Below, piece after piece: positions 61,091 to 64,000 of a stretch of DNA of 64,000 nt. A program made the translations under genes and the position numbers. The DNA lies in contig NZ_JALPRR010000003.1 in the NCBI RefSeq assembly GCF_023630205.1, positions 682,001-746,000 of the forward strand. The letters run 5' to 3'. Below the pieces are notes generated by a model. The model was not told the origin of the DNA, did not search any database, and saw only the letters and a list, made by a program, of their open reading frames with translations. Position 1 is the stretch's first letter, and each line of letters opens with the position of its first letter. This DNA comes from Pontibacter ruber (GTDB lineage: Bacteria > Bacteroidota > Bacteroidia > Cytophagales > Hymenobacteraceae).

Positions 61091-62329
61091 ATGGCTTTTC
61101 CTAAAATACAATTCATATTGCAAAGATGCTTCGTGGCATCTCTTTTCTGTTTGTCCCTGCTTTCCTGTCAGGAATCGAAAAAAGAGGACCAATCAGGTAA
61201 CGTATCGTCGGAGGAGCAGGAAGATACCAGGCAGCGGGTGGCTGTTCCGGCTTCGTTTACCCCAGCCAAAGCCGAGAGGCTAAGTAACCAACTCGATTCT
61301 ATTTTCACGAAGCTGCACAAGCGGAATGGCTTTAACGGAACCGTGCTGGTTACCAAATATGATCAGGTGATCTACAAAGGTGCTTTCGGCTATGCTGACT
61401 TTTACCGGAAAGATACCCTGACTACAGAAACAGCTTTTCAACTGGCCTCCGTATCAAAGCAGTTTACCGCCATGGCCATTATGATGCTGAAAGAGCAAGG
61501 CAAGCTCCGCTACGATGACAGTGTGCAGCAGTATATACCTACTTTCCCGTACAAAGGCATCACCATCCGGCAGTTGCTTACCCATCGCTCCGGCTTATCG
61601 AACTATACTTATTTCAGCGATCAGCTTTGGCCCGACCGGAACAAAGCCATTACCAACGAAGATGTGCTGAACCTGATGGCTGTGCACAAGCCAAGACCTT
61701 ACTACGAGCCCAATACGCACTTCAACTACAGCAACACAGGTTATGCACTGCTGGCTTCTATTGTAACCAAGGCCTCGGGCATGCCTTTTCCTGTGTTCAT
61801 GCAAAAACATATTTTCGGGCCTTTGAAGATGCGGAACACGTTTACCTATAGCGAGAACGCTACCGCCCTGACGGGCAAAGTAGCAACAGGCCATACCGGC
61901 CGCAGACAGAAAAGAACAACGGATTACCTGGATACCGTACTCGGCGACAAAGGCTTGTTCTCTACCGTAGAAGATCTGTATAAATGGGACCAGGCACTGT
62001 ACACCCAAAAACTGGTAAAACGGAAAACCCTGGAAGAAGCCTTTACCGGCACCCGCACAGAAAAGCGGAAGAAAGAAGATTATGGTTTTGGCTGGCGCAT
62101 TCTTCCACTGGAGAGTGGCGATACCGTGGTATACCATGCAGGCTTATGGCACGGCTATACGACGTACCTCTTGCGAAACCCCAAAGATCACAGCGCCCTG
62201 ATAGTGCTGAGCAACCTACCAAATGGCAGTCTGCGGCACCTTAAAGAGTTAAGAAGTTTTTTGTATCCGCCACAGCCTGATAACGGCGCAGAAGCAAATC
62301 AAACTAAAAACGCCAATGCCCGGTTATAA
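61091..62329 (+). CDS. Beta-lactamase-fold serine hydrolase lipoprotein
   Basis: 412 residues from MAFPKIQFIL; a GTG six codons earlier is possible. The signal peptide ends LLSC, a lipobox. Family S12 signs: SxxK in ASVSKQFTAM (Ser near 119), YSN in FNYSNTGYALLASIV (near 211), and HAGLWHGY in place of the KTG box. Such enzymes include D-aminopeptidases, esterases and penicillin-binding relatives; substrate unknown. It acts at the periplasm or cell surface. Nothing suggests clinical resistance function. Transcribed alone. Confidence 0.9.
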   Translation: MAFPKIQFILQRCFVASLFCLSLLSCQESKKEDQSGNVSSEEQEDTRQRVAVPASFTPAKAERLSNQLDSIFTKLHKRNGFNGTVLVTKYDQVIYKGAFGYADFYRKDTLTTETAFQLASVSKQFTAMAIMMLKEQGKLRYDDSVQQYIPTFPYKGITIRQLLTHRSGLSNYTYFSDQLWPDRNKAITNEDVLNLMAVHKPRPYYEPNTHFNYSNTGYALLASIVTKASGMPFPVFMQKHIFGPLKMRNTFTYSENATALTGKVATGHTGRRQKRTTDYLDTVLGDKGLFSTVEDLYKWDQALYTQKLVKRKTLEEAFTGTRTEKRKKEDYGFGWRILPLESGDTVVYHAGLWHGYTTYLLRNPKDHSALIVLSNLPNGSLRHLKELRSFLYPPQPDNGAEANQTKNANARL

Positions 62330-62467
62330 AGACGAGGATGCCCAGGAGAGGAAATCTGCTCTATGAAGAAAGTATAAAGTATGAAAACAGGAGAGCAGTG
62401 CAAGTGTAAAACCAGCATATCAGAAGTAAATAAAAAAGCAGTAGTCAGTAAAAAAAAGCTCCTATAG

Positions 62468-62498
62468 TTTGACAAACATACTTCTCTTTGTATATTTG
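62468..62498 (+). promoter_or_regulatory. tRNA-Cys promoter
   Basis: TTTG at 62468-62471, 19-base spacer, TATATTTG at 62491-62498: both boxes match the Bacteroidota consensus. Start of transcription near 62505, seven bases before the mature tRNA. Confidence 0.85.
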
Positions 62499-62511
62499 CA
62501 CTCCCAATCAC

Positions 62512-62582
62512 GGTAACGTGGCCGAGTGGCTAGGCTCAGCTCTGCAAAAGCTGCTACAGCGGTTCGAATCCGCTCGTTACCT
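62512..62582 (+). tRNA. tRNA-Cys (anticodon GCA)
   Basis: 71 bases. Acceptor GGTAACG (62512-62518) with CGTTACC (62575-62581) and discriminator T, as usual for tRNA-Cys. D stem GCC/GGC, anticodon stem CAGCT/AGCTG around loop CTGCAAA with GCA at 62544-62546, T stem AGCGG/CCGCT with loop TTCGAAT. The CCA end is not encoded. Confidence 0.97.
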
Positions 62583-62587
62583 CTTAA

Positions 62588-62626
62588 AAACAGCCGCAAC
62601 AGGTTTTATACTTGCTGCGGCTGTTT
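62588..62626 (+). terminator. tRNA-Cys terminator
   Basis: AAACAGCCGCA (62588-62598) pairs perfectly with TGCGGCTGTTT (62616-62626); 17-base loop carrying a TATACTT heptamer, then CTTTT. Five bases after the tRNA. Confidence 0.88.
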
Positions 62627-62986
62627 CTTTTCCGGCCTCGCTTATTGCACTGTTTTCCCACTACAATCTGCATACGGTTACTGAGTACTGGATGTCAGAT
62701 GCTTATACTTTGGCGCACGTTTTTTTGATCCGGAGCTAATCTTTTAAGCCTTTCTTCCGTAATGGTAGCTAAATCAACCAACACGATACCTGCACCCCAG
62801 CAGGAACCTCATTAAAAACTATAGCAAGAGCAGAGCGGCCTATTGTTTTCTCAGGCGCTGAATAGGACACAAATCATACAGAACTGAGCTCAGGAGATAT
62901 CAGGCAAGGCACTGGCTCCATCAATACCCGACCACCTTCAATACATAACAGAAAGCAAACCTATTGCATACTTAGAGTAACTATAG

Positions 62987-64000
62987 ATGAAGATCATAGA
63001 TTTGCGCATCATGCGCGGACCAAACTACTGGTCAGTTACACATCCCAAAATAATTGTTCTGAAACTGGCTCTGGATGAGCTGCAAGACAAACTAACCCAT
63101 GAGGTACCAGGCTTCCTCAATCGCCTGCAGAAGTTGTTCCCGGGCATGTACAGCCATCGCTCCACAGAGGGCACAGAAGGGGGCTTCTTCAAAAATGTAG
63201 CGGATGGTACCACCTTCGGGCATGTAGTGCAGCACGTGGCCCTGGAACTGCAGACAATGGCAGGTATGGAGTCTGGCTTCGGCCGCTGCTACCCGGCACA
63301 CGAAAAGGGCTCAGTATACGTCATCTTCTCTTACCAGGAAGAGCGGGCAGGAGAGTATGCAGCACATACTGCCGTGCGTATTACAGAAGCGCTGGTAAAA
63401 GGCGAACCATGCCGTATACAGGACGACGTTACGCGTCTGCACCAGATCCGGGAAGACGAATACTTCGGACCGAGTACGTACTCGATCGTTTCAGAGGCAG
63501 TGAGTCGTAACATACCTTATATACGCCTCAACCGCCACTCTCTTATCCAGCTTGGCTATGGTGTAAACCAGAAGCGCATACAAGCCACCCTTACCAGCAA
63601 CACCGCCTGTTTTGCTGTAGAAATTGCCGGCGATAAAAATGCCACAAAAGAACTGCTCGATGAAGCAGGCATACCAGTACCAAAGGGAACTACCGTTTAC
63701 TCCATGGAAGAACTCCGGGAAGCGGTAAATAGGCTGGGATATCCGCTTGTGCTGAAGCCGCTCGACGGAAACCACGGCAAAGGCGCTACCATCAACATCA
63801 CGAACTTCAAAGATGCGCAGAAGGGCTTTTCGGAAGCACGCAAGTACTCCAATGCTGTTATGGTAGAGCAGTTCATCGAAGGCTCAGACTTCCGCTTACT
63901 GGTGATCAATGGCAAGTTCGTGGCGGCGGCCATGCGTACGCCGGCTATGGTAACAGGGGATGGCGTATCTACGATAAAGCAGCTGGTTGACCGTGAGAAC
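62987..64000 (+). CDS. cphA: Cyanophycin synthetase, N-terminal part
   Basis: The first 338 codons of a longer gene that leaves the window at 64000 with the frame still open. The start MKIIDLRIMRGPNYWSVTHPKIIVLKL is typical of CphA. The N-terminal domain includes GFLNRLQKLFPGMYSHRSTEG and TFGHVVQHVALELQTMAGM. The ATP-grasp domain begins with IRLNRHSLIQLGYGVNQKRIQATLTSNTACFAVEIAGDKNATKELLDEAGIPVPKG and LKPLDGNHGKGATI. CphA makes multi-L-arginyl-poly-L-aspartate, a nitrogen store. The C-terminal Mur-ligase-like domain lies outside. In many bacteria cphB (cyanophycinase) is next to it; it is not on the visible side. Confidence 0.93.
   Translation, partial: MKIIDLRIMRGPNYWSVTHPKIIVLKLALDELQDKLTHEVPGFLNRLQKLFPGMYSHRSTEGTEGGFFKNVADGTTFGHVVQHVALELQTMAGMESGFGRCYPAHEKGSVYVIFSYQEERAGEYAAHTAVRITEALVKGEPCRIQDDVTRLHQIREDEYFGPSTYSIVSEAVSRNIPYIRLNRHSLIQLGYGVNQKRIQATLTSNTACFAVEIAGDKNATKELLDEAGIPVPKGTTVYSMEELREAVNRLGYPLVLKPLDGNHGKGATINITNFKDAQKGFSEARKYSNAVMVEQFIEGSDFRLLVINGKFVAAAMRTPAMVTGDGVSTIKQLVDREN

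Noticed and set aside
62488..62739. Possible 83-residue gene
   Set aside because: It overlaps tRNA-Cys and its terminator completely.
1..64000. CRISPR array, prophage or insertion sequence
   Set aside because: No evenly spaced direct repeats, no phage structural genes and no transposase of any recognised family were found.

Overview
The window looks like chromosomal DNA from a Bacteroidota member, most likely class Cytophagia near Hymenobacteraceae/Pontibacter (inference). The signs are a CHU_C-type C-terminal domain used for type IX secretion, promoters of the Bacteroidota form TTTG-N19-21-TANNTTTG before rpsA and tRNA-Cys, starts with no clear Shine-Dalgarno sequence, a TonB-type outer-membrane receptor, the gene order ftsX-DUF3098-uppP-truB-ribF, and tamB beside tsaD. 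It is mostly core genome with one polysaccharide island. I see no rRNA, transposase, prophage or CRISPR array.

Layout. 1-5.4 kb: partial NmrA-like reductase, methyltransferase, a hairpin-rich 0.8-kb gap, an orphan secreted protein and an outer-membrane barrel protein. 5.4-24.9 kb: glycosyltransferase, ffh, a hybrid histidine kinase with an overlapping partner gene, guanine deaminase, several small orphan genes, a threonine synthase-like enzyme beside a LysR regulator with two matching palindromes, YihY, PDH E1-beta, an OmpA/TPR lipoprotein, PspC and YbaB. 25-30 kb: a T9SS-type surface protein, hutH and hisS. 30.1-41.6 kb: an AT-richer Wzx/Wzy-type surface polysaccharide locus with initiating sugar transferase, two polymerase/ligase-like membrane proteins, several glycosyltransferases, a methyltransferase, a flippase and, divergently, a glycosyltransferase and a Wzz-like protein. 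41.7-49.2 kb: GNAT-nitrilase fusion, scoAB split by a small inverted-repeat-bounded cassette, then ribF-truB-uppP-DUF3098-ftsX. 49.3-57.3 kb: tamB facing tsaD, FlK-like thioesterase, smpB, NlpC/P60 and HNH proteins. 57.3-64 kb: a repeat-rich gap, rpsA, a small membrane protein followed by an attC-like palindrome, a serine hydrolase, tRNA-Cys and the 5' part of cyanophycin synthetase.

Three signals stand out beyond ordinary annotation. (1) The heptamer AAGTATA/TATACTT occurs about 90 times by hand count, against roughly 8 expected by chance, in genes and gaps alike but not in ffh or rpsA. (2) A 0.44-kb element with ~37-bp imperfect terminal inverted repeats carries a four-helix-bundle (23S intervening-sequence family) gene and sits exactly between scoA and scoB. 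(3) Two near-identical AATAGC-N12-GCTATT palindromes flank the LysR gene. Many operons end in very long perfect hairpins, one with a 30-bp stem.
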